Shown: positions 8,483-16,695 of the stretch, in pieces
How positions within the stretch are numbered: the stretch's first letter is position 1
Layout of the letters: the number at the start of each line of letters is the position of its first letter
NCBI GenBank assembly: GCA_025362295.1
Contig: JANYGX010000037.1
Coordinates: 1-45,385, forward strand
Length of the DNA stretch: 45,385 bases
Reading direction: 5' to 3'
DNA from: Sphingomonadales bacterium
Lineage (GTDB): Bacteria; Pseudomonadota; Alphaproteobacteria; Sphingomonadales; Sphingomonadaceae
Program-made: the position numbers and the translations under genes
Notes under the pieces: generated by a model
Database searches by the model: none
Told to the model about the DNA's origin: nothing
Seen by the model: only the letters and a program-made list of their open reading frames with translations

Positions 8483-9880
8483 ATGTCTGATTCTGTAACG
8501 GCACTCGCCTATCTTATCTCCGGCACGCTCTTCATCCTTGCGCTGCGTGGTCTCTCTTCGCCAGAATCTTCCAGGCGTGGCAACACGTTTGGCATGGTGG
8601 GGATGCTGATTGCTATCATCACAACCTTGCTGCTCACGGGTATTGCAAGCCTGCCAGAAATTGGCGTTGCCATCGCTATTGGCGGCGGCATTGGCTACAT
8701 CGTGGCGCAGCGGATTGCTATGACAGCAATGCCGCAGCTGGTGGCGGCGTTTCACTCTCTGGTGGGGCTCGCAGCCGTGCTGGTTGGGGTGGCGGCATAT
8801 TTGGATCCAGCAGCGTTTGGCATAGGCACAGTCGGTGATATTCACGCTGTGTCCCGCATTGAAATGGTGCTTGGCATCGCCATTGGTGCAATTACTTTCT
8901 CAGGCTCGGTCATCGCGTTTGCCAAACTCAACGGTAACATGTCCGGTGCGCCCATCATGCTGCCAGCGCGACATGTGATTAATCTGGGACTGCTTGCTGG
9001 TATCGTTGTGCTGGTTGGTATTTTTTACATAACACAAAACCCGGCAGCCTTTTGGGTGATTGTTGGCCTGTCATTCCTCATTGGCTTTTTGCTCATCATT
9101 CCGATTGGCGGCGCCGATATGCCGGTGGTGGTATCGATGCTGAACAGCTATTCCGGCTGGGCGGCGGCAGCGATGGGCTTCACATTGCACAACACAGCGA
9201 TGATCATCACCGGCGCACTGGTCGGCTCATCGGGCGCAATCCTCAGCTATATTATGTGCAAGGCAATGAACCGCAGCTTTATTTCTGTGATTGCAGGCGG
9301 CTTTGGCGCGGATGCATCAGCAGGCTCCAGTGGTCCAAAGATTGATCGGCCTTACAAAGCCGGTTCTGCTGAAGATGCAGCTTTCATCATGAAAAACGCT
9401 GAGTCTGTCATCATTGTGCCGGGCTATGGTATGGCGGTGGCACAGGCACAGCATTCGCTGCGCGAGATGGGCGATCTACTGAAAAAAGAAGGCGTATCGG
9501 TAAAATACGCCATTCATCCGGTGGCTGGCCGTATGCCAGGCCATATGAATGTGCTGCTGGCAGAAGCCAATGTGCCTTATGACGAAGTGTTCGAGCTCGA
9601 AGATATCAACAGCGATTTCGGCCAGTGTGATGTCGCCTATGTCATCGGTGCCAACGACGTCACCAACCCGTCAGCGAAGACAGACAAGACCTCACCGATT
9701 TACGGGATGCCAGTCCTTGACGTTGAGAAGGCCAAGACTGTGCTGTTCATCAAGCGCTCAATGGGTGGTGCGGGTTACGCTGGAGTGGAAAACGAGCTGT
9801 TCTTTCGTGATAACACAATGATGCTGCTAGCCGATGCAAAGAAGATGACGGAGAATATTGTCAAGGCGCTGGGGCATTAA
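8483..9880 (+). CDS. pntB: NAD(P) transhydrogenase subunit beta
   Basis: A 465-residue protein with an N-terminal membrane half of about nine helices (domain II) and a C-terminal NADP(H)-binding domain III (GYGMAVAQAQHSLREM, then AIHPVAGRMPGHMNVLLAEA). The start chosen is ATG 8483 (MSDSVTALAY) with AAGG upstream; the ORF is open from TTG 8450, but this adds 11 residues untypical of the family. The last 63 codons (9692-9880, counting the stop) are duplicated at 11135-11323. Its stop codon overlaps that of the convergent gene (9877-10860), which puts the two reading frames directly against each other. Confidence 0.95.
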   Translation: MSDSVTALAYLISGTLFILALRGLSSPESSRRGNTFGMVGMLIAIITTLLLTGIASLPEIGVAIAIGGGIGYIVAQRIAMTAMPQLVAAFHSLVGLAAVLVGVAAYLDPAAFGIGTVGDIHAVSRIEMVLGIAIGAITFSGSVIAFAKLNGNMSGAPIMLPARHVINLGLLAGIVVLVGIFYITQNPAAFWVIVGLSFLIGFLLIIPIGGADMPVVVSMLNSYSGWAAAAMGFTLHNTAMIITGALVGSSGAILSYIMCKAMNRSFISVIAGGFGADASAGSSGPKIDRPYKAGSAEDAAFIMKNAESVIIVPGYGMAVAQAQHSLREMGDLLKKEGVSVKYAIHPVAGRMPGHMNVLLAEANVPYDEVFELEDINSDFGQCDVAYVIGANDVTNPSAKTDKTSPIYGMPVLDVEKAKTVLFIKRSMGGAGYAGVENELFFRDNTMMLLADAKKMTENIVKALGH

Positions 9881-10827
9881 AATCGGCTTTGTATGCCCGC
9901 AGATAGTGTCAACGTCGGCGTAATCTGATAGCCTGCAACATATTGGTAAAGTGGCAGCTGCACAAAAGTAAACAGTGTTATTTGATCGCCAAGCCGAAAC
10001 GATGCGCCTGGGCTGAGATAGATTTGCGTGCCGCCGCTGTTGTCGTGGTCAGATTCTATGCCGGTATCTTTGGCTGACACATGTGTATTGATTTGAACGT
10101 GTGGGCGTATGATGCGCCAGCCCGTGTAATTGACTCCTGCAGAGACAATGGCTGATACACCGGGGTGGAAATTACTGCGGCTGTTAAGGGCGGCTTGTCC
10201 TTGGGCTTGAACAAAATAATCCAGGTGCCCGACGAGTTGGCCAAAATGATACGCACCGAACAGGGCAGATGTCGCGCCGCTGCCTGCCTGCAAGCCGCGG
10301 TCCAGCGCCGCGCCAGTTTGCGGGCCGGACTTGAATACGTCACGAAAGCTGCCGGTTGGCAGTACGGCACCAAATGTAACGCCGGTTATGCCTGTGCCAC
10401 CAAAACCCTGATAACGACCGACCACCCGCACATCACCAATACCGCCAGAGCGCGATGTAGATATGCTGCTATCTCCCGGCGCAATCGTGGTGTGCGGGTG
10501 ATAGTTGAAAGGCACCTGCAGATTGATCCCCCACGTTTGGTTCGGGCTATAATCGACACCGAGCGTGATATAATGATTATAGGTTTGCTGCTGTATTTCA
10601 GTGGCATTGGGCAAAGCCAGGGCCGCACGATCAAGCCTGCCGGTACCGCTGCGCAAATCTGTTTGCGCTACATAGTCGTAGCGGAGATCAAAGCTAAGGC
10701 CCGGTTGTGCTGTAAGGCCTGCATTGACCCAATCGGACGTGAGGGAGCAGCCGCAGCTAGAGCAGGCAAAGGCAGTTGGAGACAATGAAAGCAGTGCGGC
10801 TGTACAGCCAAAGGCAATCGAATTCAT
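9877..10827 (-). CDS. Predicted outer-membrane beta-barrel protein, function unknown
   Basis: About 316 residues from ATG 10827. A signal peptide (MNSIAFGCTAALLSLSPTAFA) is followed by a Cys cluster CSSCGCSLTSDW and then alternating strands typical of a beta-barrel, ending in a phenylalanine (LSAGIQSRF). I recognise a conserved family with this CSSCGC...SDW start and a SIGDVRVVGRYQGF-type core, found near metal or redox genes in several proteobacteria, but without a firm function. The Cys cluster could bind metal. The ORF is open to a GTG at 10860, which would spoil the signal peptide. It lies in the segment bounded by the duplicated pntB ends and seems to be accessory. Confidence 0.7.
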   Translation of the reverse strand: MNSIAFGCTAALLSLSPTAFACSSCGCSLTSDWVNAGLTAQPGLSFDLRYDYVAQTDLRSGTGRLDRAALALPNATEIQQQTYNHYITLGVDYSPNQTWGINLQVPFNYHPHTTIAPGDSSISTSRSGGIGDVRVVGRYQGFGGTGITGVTFGAVLPTGSFRDVFKSGPQTGAALDRGLQAGSGATSALFGAYHFGQLVGHLDYFVQAQGQAALNSRSNFHPGVSAIVSAGVNYTGWRIIRPHVQINTHVSAKDTGIESDHDNSGGTQIYLSPGASFRLGDQITLFTFVQLPLYQYVAGYQITPTLTLSAGIQSRF

Positions 10828-10886
10828 AGCCGGTGCATAATGGGTGTTGGTGCAAAGCACAGCAGCACCGATGTCGCAGCCTTTCT

Positions 10887-11060
10887 TCAGTCCCTGAAGC
10901 TGCTATCGAGCCTGTCCATCTTGCGCAGCAATGCAGACCAAGTCAGGCTTGCGCCCATGCCGAAGACTTCCAGAGTCTGTTTGTTCACCCGTGTCTGCCA
11001 TTCCTCTTTTGAAACCATATCTTTAACTAAAACATCTGCATTCACGGCTGCGGTTGCCAT
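10887..11060 (-). pseudogene. Internally deleted class II aldolase/adducin remnant (57 aa)
   Basis: A short ORF with a good ribosome binding site (AAGGAG about 11 nt before the ATG). Its N-terminal part (VSKEEWQTRV) resembles the start of class II aldolase/adducin-family proteins. Its C-terminal part (WSALLRKMDRLDSSFRD) resembles their C-terminus. The roughly 200 catalytic residues that should lie between, with the metal-binding histidines, are missing and the frame is kept. I infer an in-frame internal deletion of a once complete gene. An alternative is a genuine small protein. It ends 60 nt before the outer-membrane protein's ATG and on the same strand. Confidence 0.55.
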
Positions 11061-11134
11061 TTTAGGCGCACTCCTTATCTATTGTTGTATGATAAAACAA
11101 ATCTGGTTTCAACAAAACAGGCAAAATGCTGAGT

Positions 11135-11323
11135 TCACCGATTTACGGGATGCCCGTGCTTGACGTTGAGAAGGCCAAGACTGTGCTGTTCATCAAGCGC
11201 TCAATGGGCGGTGCAGGCTATGCCGGAGTGGAAAACGAGCTGTTCTTCCGCGACAACACAATGATGCTGCTGGCCGACGCAAAGAAGATGACCGAGAATA
11301 TTGTCAAGGCACTGGGGCACTAA
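11135..11323 (+). pseudogene. Partial second copy of the pntB 3' end
   Basis: This 189-bp stretch aligns without gaps to the last 189 bp of pntB (9692-9880). I count 15 differences, all at third codon positions and all synonymous, so both copies encode the same C-terminus (starting [10 protein letters not shown], ending VKALGH). An ATG at 11126 could in principle start a 65-residue peptide, but no ribosome binding site is evident. Because the differences are only synonymous, the fragment seems to derive from a functional pntB in a relative, or was a working gene end until recently. Confidence 0.9.
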
Positions 11324-11337
11324 AAGCGTTTCCGCGA

Positions 11338-12075
11338 TCAACGCAAGCATCCGCTCATCTCGTTTCTGACCGTTCGTATGGCGCGGCGAACGTTGCGGGA
11401 CTTTCGTGCAACCCGGCGCGATAGTCGCACAGGTGACCATTTGAGTGGTGATGGCAATATTGATACCAGCCGCGCGGCTTGCGTGCGGGAAAGCGCATCA
11501 ACACCGACGCCAAAATAATAATCTGAAGCTGCCTCTGCCCCGTAAATGCCGGGTCCCCATTCTGCAATATTCAAATAGACCTCCATGATGCGATGCTTGC
11601 TCCATAGATGTTCAATCAGCACGGTGAACCAGCTTTCAAAACCTTTGCGCAGCCACGACCTTTGCGGCCACAGAAAAACATTTTTTGCAGTTTGCTGGGA
11701 AATTGTCGAGCCGCCGCGCAAGGTCTTGCCACGTTCGTTTGCCTGCATGGCCTTGTGAATTGCCGCTAAATCAAAACCGTGATGAAAGCAAAATTTGCTG
11801 TCTTCGGCGGCAATGGCACTGGCCGGTAAATCCGGCAACATGTCATCAAGTGGCACCCACTCTTTTGTGATGCTGCGTCCTTCAAAACTATTGCCAATCA
11901 TCAACAAAGTGACAGGCGGGTTAATGTAGCGATAAATGAAAACCCACGCGGCAGACAGCACAAAAAACCACAGAATGGTTTTTATCGCCAGCCTGAAAAG
12001 CCGTGACATCCAGCTGTGCCGCGCTGGCGATCTGGTATTGGAATTGAAACCCGTCGGCATTGCAAATTTCATCAT
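11338..12075 (-). CDS. mtgA: Monofunctional biosynthetic peptidoglycan transglycosylase
   Basis: A GT51-family enzyme of about 245 residues that polymerises lipid II into glycan strands at the periplasmic face. One N-terminal membrane helix (TILWFFVLSAAWVFIY) anchors it. Conserved motifs are present: AIAAEDSKFCFHHGFD with the catalytic Glu, GGSTISQQTAKN, RKGFESWFTVLIEHLWSKHRIMEVYLN and GIYGAEAAS. No transpeptidase domain is present. ATG 12075 or 12072 is the probable start; a GTG at 12093 would add six residues. It is divergent from the EF-hand gene with about 60 bp between the starts. Confidence 0.93.
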   Translation of the reverse strand: MMKFAMPTGFNSNTRSPARHSWMSRLFRLAIKTILWFFVLSAAWVFIYRYINPPVTLLMIGNSFEGRSITKEWVPLDDMLPDLPASAIAAEDSKFCFHHGFDLAAIHKAMQANERGKTLRGGSTISQQTAKNVFLWPQRSWLRKGFESWFTVLIEHLWSKHRIMEVYLNIAEWGPGIYGAEAASDYYFGVGVDALSRTQAARLVSILPSPLKWSPVRLSRRVARKSRNVRRAIRTVRNEMSGCLR

Positions 12076-12134
12076 GCAAACCTGTTGACACACAAGCCGA
12101 ATGGTTTCAAGTTTGCGGCTCGGGAGGATTCAAC

Positions 12135-12683
12135 ATGACATCAAAGACGCGACCGCCATGGCCTTGGCTTGTTGGCTGCATCGTGCTTGGCATGGTCGCC
12201 AGCACGGCCTGGCGCCTGGCGAGTGGTTCTGGCGTGCCTGCGCGGGCCCGTGAAACCGTTGCAAATTCTGCGCCCGAAACGGCCTCTGCCTTGCCTTTGC
12301 AAGTGGCCAGCGCCGACTCGGTGCCATCGAAGGTGCCGCAACAAGCCATGGTCGCGGTTGCGCCAGACCCCTCAGCTGCCGAAAAACGCATGAACCGCTA
12401 CGATAAGGATGGCAGTGGCTCCGTCAGTCTTGAGGAATATCTTGCCAGTCGCCGAAAATCTTTTGACAAACTGGATACCAACCACGACGGAAAACTATCA
12501 TTCGATGAATACAGCAACAAGGCCGTTCTGAAATTCAAGGCTGCAGATGCCAACCATGATGGCAAACTGAGCATGGCCGAACTGGAAACGACAGCGGCCA
12601 AACGCAAAACGACAAGGCCGCGCAATTGCCCCCCACAGGCAGCCGCCGCCCCCGCCGATCACGCCGAGGACAGCCAGCCCTGA
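12135..12683 (+). CDS. EF-hand calcium-binding protein, membrane-anchored or exported
   Basis: A 182-residue protein from ATG 12135, set 6 nt after a strong GGAGG. A hydrophobic helix (about residues 10-29, [15 protein letters not shown]) serves as signal peptide or anchor. A Pro/Ala-rich spacer follows, then three EF-hand loops: [12 protein letters not shown] (90-101), [12 protein letters not shown] (114-125) and [12 protein letters not shown] (138-149). All carry acidic residues at positions 1, 3 and/or 5 and, in the first two, Glu at 12, so calcium binding is likely. The tail is basic and then Pro/Ala-rich. Its last 25 nt overlap the convergent trmFO gene. The partner is unknown. Confidence 0.85.
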   Translation: MTSKTRPPWPWLVGCIVLGMVASTAWRLASGSGVPARARETVANSAPETASALPLQVASADSVPSKVPQQAMVAVAPDPSAAEKRMNRYDKDGSGSVSLEEYLASRRKSFDKLDTNHDGKLSFDEYSNKAVLKFKAADANHDGKLSMAELETTAAKRKTTRPRNCPPQAAAAPADHAEDSQP

Positions 12684-13996
12684 AGGTCAGCCAGCGCGCG
12701 CCGTGCCATGGCAGGTTTACGGTCAGCTTTCTCGGTGGCCTCAATCAACGACGGAAACAAACCGAAGTTCACATTCATCGGCTGAAAATTTTCCGTGTTT
12801 GCACCACCGGTGATATGAGCCAGCAGGGCTCCGAAAGCGGTTGTCGTCGGCGGTGGTTGCATTGGTTCTCCCAAAGCCTCAGCCGCTGCGAACCTTCCTG
12901 CAAGCAAGCCAATCGCGGCACTCTCAACATAGCCTTCAACCCCAGTGATCTGGCCGGCAAAACGGAGGCGGGGTTGCTGTTTTAAACGCAGATATTCATC
13001 CAGCAATTTCGGGGAGCGAATGAAAGTGTTGCGATGCAAACCCCCAAGTTTGGCAAACTCGGCGTTTTCTAGGCCAGGGATGGTGCGAAACACCCGCACC
13101 TGTTCGGCGTGCTTCATCTTGGTTTGGAAACCCACCATATTGTAAAGGGTGCCAAGTGCATTGTCCTGCCGCAGCTGGATCACCGCCCAGGCGCGTCGGC
13201 CAGTGCGCGGATCGGTAAGGCCAACCGGCTTCATAGGGCCAAAACGCAAAGTCTGGTTGCCACGCTCCGCCATCACTTCAACCGGCATGCAACCATCGAA
13301 ATACGGCGTGTTGGCCTCCCAATTTTTAAAGTCGGTTTTTTCAGCGCTTAGCAACGCATCAATAAAAATATTATACTGGTCCTTGTTCATTGGGCAGTTG
13401 ATATAATCGGCACTGCCTGGACTGTCAGCAGCGCTTTTGCCCCAGCGATTTTCATACCAGGCCACAGAAAAATCGATGCTGTCTTTATAAACAATGGGGG
13501 CTATGGCATCAAAGAAAGCCAGCTCGTTTTCACCGGTGAGTATTTTTATTGCGTCCGCAAGCGGGGCAGATGTAAGCGGCCCGGTTGCAATAATGACGCT
13601 CTGCCATTCTGGTGGTGGCAAGCCAGCCACCTCGCAGCGCTCTATGGTGATGAAAGGCTCAGCCACCAGTGCCGCCGTCACACGTTCGGCAAATGCATTA
13701 CGATCAACGGCGAGTGCTGAGCCTGCGGGTAGCTTGGTTGCATCACCACATTGCAAAATCAGCGAGTTGGCACGTCGCATTTCCTCATGCAGCAAACCAA
13801 CGGCATTGTTGTGTGCATCATCTGACCGAAATGAGTTTGAGCAGACCAGCTCGGCAAAATTTTCAGTTTTATGAGCATCTGTTTGACGCTGTGGTCGCAT
13901 TTCATGCAGCACAACAGGCACACCACACCGGCTGATTTGCCATGCCGCTTCACTGCCAGCAAGGCCGCCACCTATGATATGAATTGGGCCTGTCAC
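12659..13996 (-). CDS. trmFO: Folate-dependent tRNA (uracil-54-C5)-methyltransferase
   Basis: A 445-residue flavoprotein that makes ribothymidine-54 in the T loop of tRNA using methylenetetrahydrofolate and FADH2. The N-terminal FAD motif is [12 protein letters not shown]. Family signatures such as [19 protein letters not shown] and [17 protein letters not shown] are present, and the length is normal. The start is GTG 13996, 2 nt after the stop of the upstream flippase gene, so translation is probably coupled. The pairing of trmFO with a polysaccharide flippase looks incidental to function. Confidence 0.95.
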   Translation of the reverse strand: MTGPIHIIGGGLAGSEAAWQISRCGVPVVLHEMRPQRQTDAHKTENFAELVCSNSFRSDDAHNNAVGLLHEEMRRANSLILQCGDATKLPAGSALAVDRNAFAERVTAALVAEPFITIERCEVAGLPPPEWQSVIIATGPLTSAPLADAIKILTGENELAFFDAIAPIVYKDSIDFSVAWYENRWGKSAADSPGSADYINCPMNKDQYNIFIDALLSAEKTDFKNWEANTPYFDGCMPVEVMAERGNQTLRFGPMKPVGLTDPRTGRRAWAVIQLRQDNALGTLYNMVGFQTKMKHAEQVRVFRTIPGLENAEFAKLGGLHRNTFIRSPKLLDEYLRLKQQPRLRFAGQITGVEGYVESAAIGLLAGRFAAAEALGEPMQPPPTTTAFGALLAHITGGANTENFQPMNVNFGLFPSLIEATEKADRKPAMARRALADLQGWLSSA

Positions 13997-13998
13997 AC

Positions 13999-15456
13999 TC
14001 AGTCGCCAATCCGTGTGCGTATCAGTTGAGTCGTTGCGACAAAAATTGAGGCGACATCTTCATAAATAGGATGATCAACAATCTTTAACCCCGCCAGCCA
14101 GGCAAAGCCGGATAATGGAACAAGTGCCATAAGCACGCCAAATGGCAGGGTATTTGCCCAATGATAATGCGCCAGTGCAGTGATCGCTGGCATTGCCGTT
14201 ATCGCTGCCAACGCCATGCTGCGTGAGTATATGTGACCCAAATCTTGCCAGCTGTAGTGCAGGATAGGCCGCAGGCAAATGGCATAGACAGTCAGGAAAA
14301 TAACAGAGTCAATCGAGCGACCTGCTGCTGCGTAAAGCACACTAAAATGCGACCAGACGAAAAAACTTACCACGGAAATGCATGCGAGACTTAATTCGAT
14401 CAAGAATGTTTTCTTGTCGTGGCCGGCCAGAAACATCACATCATCCTGCCCAACCAAACCAACAACGATGCCTTGGCTGATGCAGAGTAATGACAAAATT
14501 GGCCCGGCAGAAACCCAGCGTTCGCCGTAGAGCAGATGAATGATCGGTGTGGCCAGGACACCAAGCACAGCACAACCACTCCATGCCAAAGCGGTGGATA
14601 GGCTAATTGCTTTTTTGTATGTCCAGGTGACACTTTGGTTATTGCGTTTGAGCTGCGCCAGAGCAGGATACAGGAACCGATTGATCGCCACGAGAATGAC
14701 GCGACGGACAATATCAACCAGACCTTGCGCCCTGCTGTATATACCAGCTGTCGAAGCATTGAGAATTTTGCCAAGTATAGCTCCAGGCGCGTAGGCGGCG
14801 AGCGTTGAAATAAGCCCAGTGGCGGCTGGAAACGCTCCAAAAGAAACGCATTCACGCCAGTATTTAAGTGAAGGCATAAAAACACTCTGCGGAGGCGGAA
14901 AAATTATAATCAGTATTAGCATGGTAACTTGATAGGCGAGGTTGCCCCAGACGATACTTTTTGCGCCCAATCCAGCATAGGCACAGCCTATACTCACAAC
15001 ACCGTTTATAAAAAGGCATGTCAAGCCAATGCGGGTGGTCATGCTAAACCGCATGGCACGTTCATAAAGCATCATGTTGGGTTGGCTGAATGGCACAATA
15101 TAAAAGCCAAACGCCACTATTTGCATCATTACTCTAAGTTCCGGATAACCATAAATGTAGGCAATCACCCATCCCAGTAACATTAAAAAAGTACCCAAAG
15201 TCCATGAGGCAACGAGCATCACCCCAACAGAACTTCTCAGACGATCCCGATTGAGATCCGTTGTCTGAATAATATAACGCGATAGTCCAAACTGTCGTAT
15301 TTGCGTGCAAAACTCAAGATATGGTTGAATGATTGCCATATAGCCAAACTGCGCTGGGATAAGCAGCCGCGCCATAATAATTGAAAAAACAAACTGAATA
15401 AGAAAAATCGCATTTTCATTCAAAAAAGTCCAAGCAAGCAATTTTTTTGCTGACAT
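13999..15456 (-). CDS. Oligosaccharide flippase (Wzx/PST-like, MVF superfamily)
   Basis: A 485-residue integral membrane protein with about 12-14 predicted helices and an N-terminal polysaccharide-synthesis signature (starting [20 protein letters not shown] and continuing [14 protein letters not shown]). Such proteins flip undecaprenyl-linked oligosaccharides across the inner membrane for O-antigen or exopolysaccharide. It is divergent from a family-2 glycosyltransferase. The two genes are more AT-rich than the surrounding housekeeping genes, consistent with transfer of a small surface-polysaccharide module. Translation runs into trmFO (2-nt gap). Confidence 0.85.
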   Translation of the reverse strand: MSAKKLLAWTFLNENAIFLIQFVFSIIMARLLIPAQFGYMAIIQPYLEFCTQIRQFGLSRYIIQTTDLNRDRLRSSVGVMLVASWTLGTFLMLLGWVIAYIYGYPELRVMMQIVAFGFYIVPFSQPNMMLYERAMRFSMTTRIGLTCLFINGVVSIGCAYAGLGAKSIVWGNLAYQVTMLILIIIFPPPQSVFMPSLKYWRECVSFGAFPAATGLISTLAAYAPGAILGKILNASTAGIYSRAQGLVDIVRRVILVAINRFLYPALAQLKRNNQSVTWTYKKAISLSTALAWSGCAVLGVLATPIIHLLYGERWVSAGPILSLLCISQGIVVGLVGQDDVMFLAGHDKKTFLIELSLACISVVSFFVWSHFSVLYAAAGRSIDSVIFLTVYAICLRPILHYSWQDLGHIYSRSMALAAITAMPAITALAHYHWANTLPFGVLMALVPLSGFAWLAGLKIVDHPIYEDVASIFVATTQLIRTRIGD

Positions 15457-15572
15457 ATAATAATCACTGTTAGGCCGAATTTATTTTATTGACTTAACAC
15501 GTTAGGCCTCACATTCATTGTTCAGTCAACACCTTATAGATTATATTAACCTCGAATTTAGAAAATAAAGCA
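15457..15572. promoter_or_regulatory. AT-rich divergent promoter region
   Basis: A 116-bp AT-rich spacer separates the divergent flippase and glycosyltransferase genes. It contains TTGACTTAACACG near 15491, which could be a -35 element, but I cannot assign start sites. No strong ribosome binding site precedes the glycosyltransferase ATG at 15573. Confidence 0.35.
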
Positions 15573-16589
15573 ATGCCTCGTGTCAGTGTTATTACGCCAG
15601 TTTACAACGGATCCAGGTATATAGCCAATACGATCAGGAGTGTTCTTGCGCAGACATTCAAAGATTTCGAATATATCATTATTGATGATGGCTCGGTCGA
15701 TAATAGTCATGAAATCGTAACAAGCTTCAAAGACCCAAGAATAACCGTTTTACACAATCAGACCAATTGTTACCTGGTGGCGGCCCGTAACCGGGCGATC
15801 GCTGCGGCCACTGGTGACTATATTGCCCTGCTTGATCATGATGATCTGTGGACTGCAGACCGTCTGGCCATTCAAGTGGCGTTCCTGGATCAAAATCCTG
15901 ATTTCGGTATGGTAGGCGGTTGGTCTATGCTCATCGATGAAAACGACAAACCGGCGGCTCGCAGGCGCAACTATGCTTACACACCCGATGAATATAAAAT
16001 ATCATTGCTCATTCGCAATGTTTGGGGAAATGGCACGCTGATTTGCCGTCGCGCGCTGCTCGATGAACCGCCCTATACGGAAGAATATCAACTTTGTGAG
16101 GATTATAATTTTATCTACCGATTATCGCTCAAATCAAAATTAACAATATTGCAAAAAGTAATTCTTAAATACAGAGTTTACCCTACAAATACCAGCTCGC
16201 TCCATCAGGGGCACATGATCGAATATGGCCGCAAACTAAAATCCTCAATGCTGGAGTTTGTGCAATGTTCCATGAATGAAGGTGAGCTGAATACTTTCAA
16301 TAATATTGAACATTATACACTGCCGATCAGTTTTGATTTGCTCGATCACACTGAGCTTTGCTTGCAGAAACTCCTTTTTGCAGTAAAAAAGGCTGGCTAT
16401 GTTCCCGACAACGCGGCCAACTCAATAGTTGCCGAAGAATGGTTGATTTTTTGCCAGCGATCAGCCACCTTGGGGCCGGGGGTGTGGAAGAAATATCAAT
16501 CGTCAAACCTGCCTAAAAACACATACGGGCAAACGCGTCGAAAATTGTCTCTTTATCTTAAATCCCAGTTCAGGCTTCTGCGCACATAG
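15573..16589 (+). CDS. Family 2 glycosyltransferase
   Basis: A 338-residue GT-A fold enzyme. The N-terminal nucleotide-sugar-binding region begins VSVITPVYNGSRYIANTIRS, followed by IIDDGS and the metal-binding LLDHDDLW (DxD equivalent). An acidic EDYNFIYR segment is in the position of the catalytic base. The C-terminal 120 residues are not conserved enough for me to infer a substrate. It is cytoplasmic or peripheral, with no membrane helices. It is paired with the divergent flippase, so a role in surface glycan synthesis is likely. Its AT-rich codon use differs from gyrA downstream. A good intrinsic terminator follows. Confidence 0.88.
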   Translation: MPRVSVITPVYNGSRYIANTIRSVLAQTFKDFEYIIIDDGSVDNSHEIVTSFKDPRITVLHNQTNCYLVAARNRAIAAATGDYIALLDHDDLWTADRLAIQVAFLDQNPDFGMVGGWSMLIDENDKPAARRRNYAYTPDEYKISLLIRNVWGNGTLICRRALLDEPPYTEEYQLCEDYNFIYRLSLKSKLTILQKVILKYRVYPTNTSSLHQGHMIEYGRKLKSSMLEFVQCSMNEGELNTFNNIEHYTLPISFDLLDHTELCLQKLLFAVKKAGYVPDNAANSIVAEEWLIFCQRSATLGPGVWKKYQSSNLPKNTYGQTRRKLSLYLKSQFRLLRT

Positions 16590-16606
16590 CGGGGCTTTCT
16601 TTCAAT

Positions 16607-16642
16607 AAAGGCCATTGTTTTGATATATGGACTGGCCTTTTT
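16607..16642 (+). terminator. Rho-independent terminator after the glycosyltransferase
   Basis: AAAGGCCA (16607-16614) pairs with TGGCCTTT (16633-16640), and the T-run continues to 16642. It isolates the glycosyltransferase from gyrA. Confidence 0.75.
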
Positions 16643-16695
16643 CTATTGGTGTTGCTATAATATCTATTCAAGTTTTTAGTGAATAGGACGATAGA

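Noticed and set aside
8000-8845. A 281-codon minus-strand ORF rich in His, Cys and Arg
   Set aside because: Antisense across pntAB and the start of pntB; its composition is that of a shadow frame.
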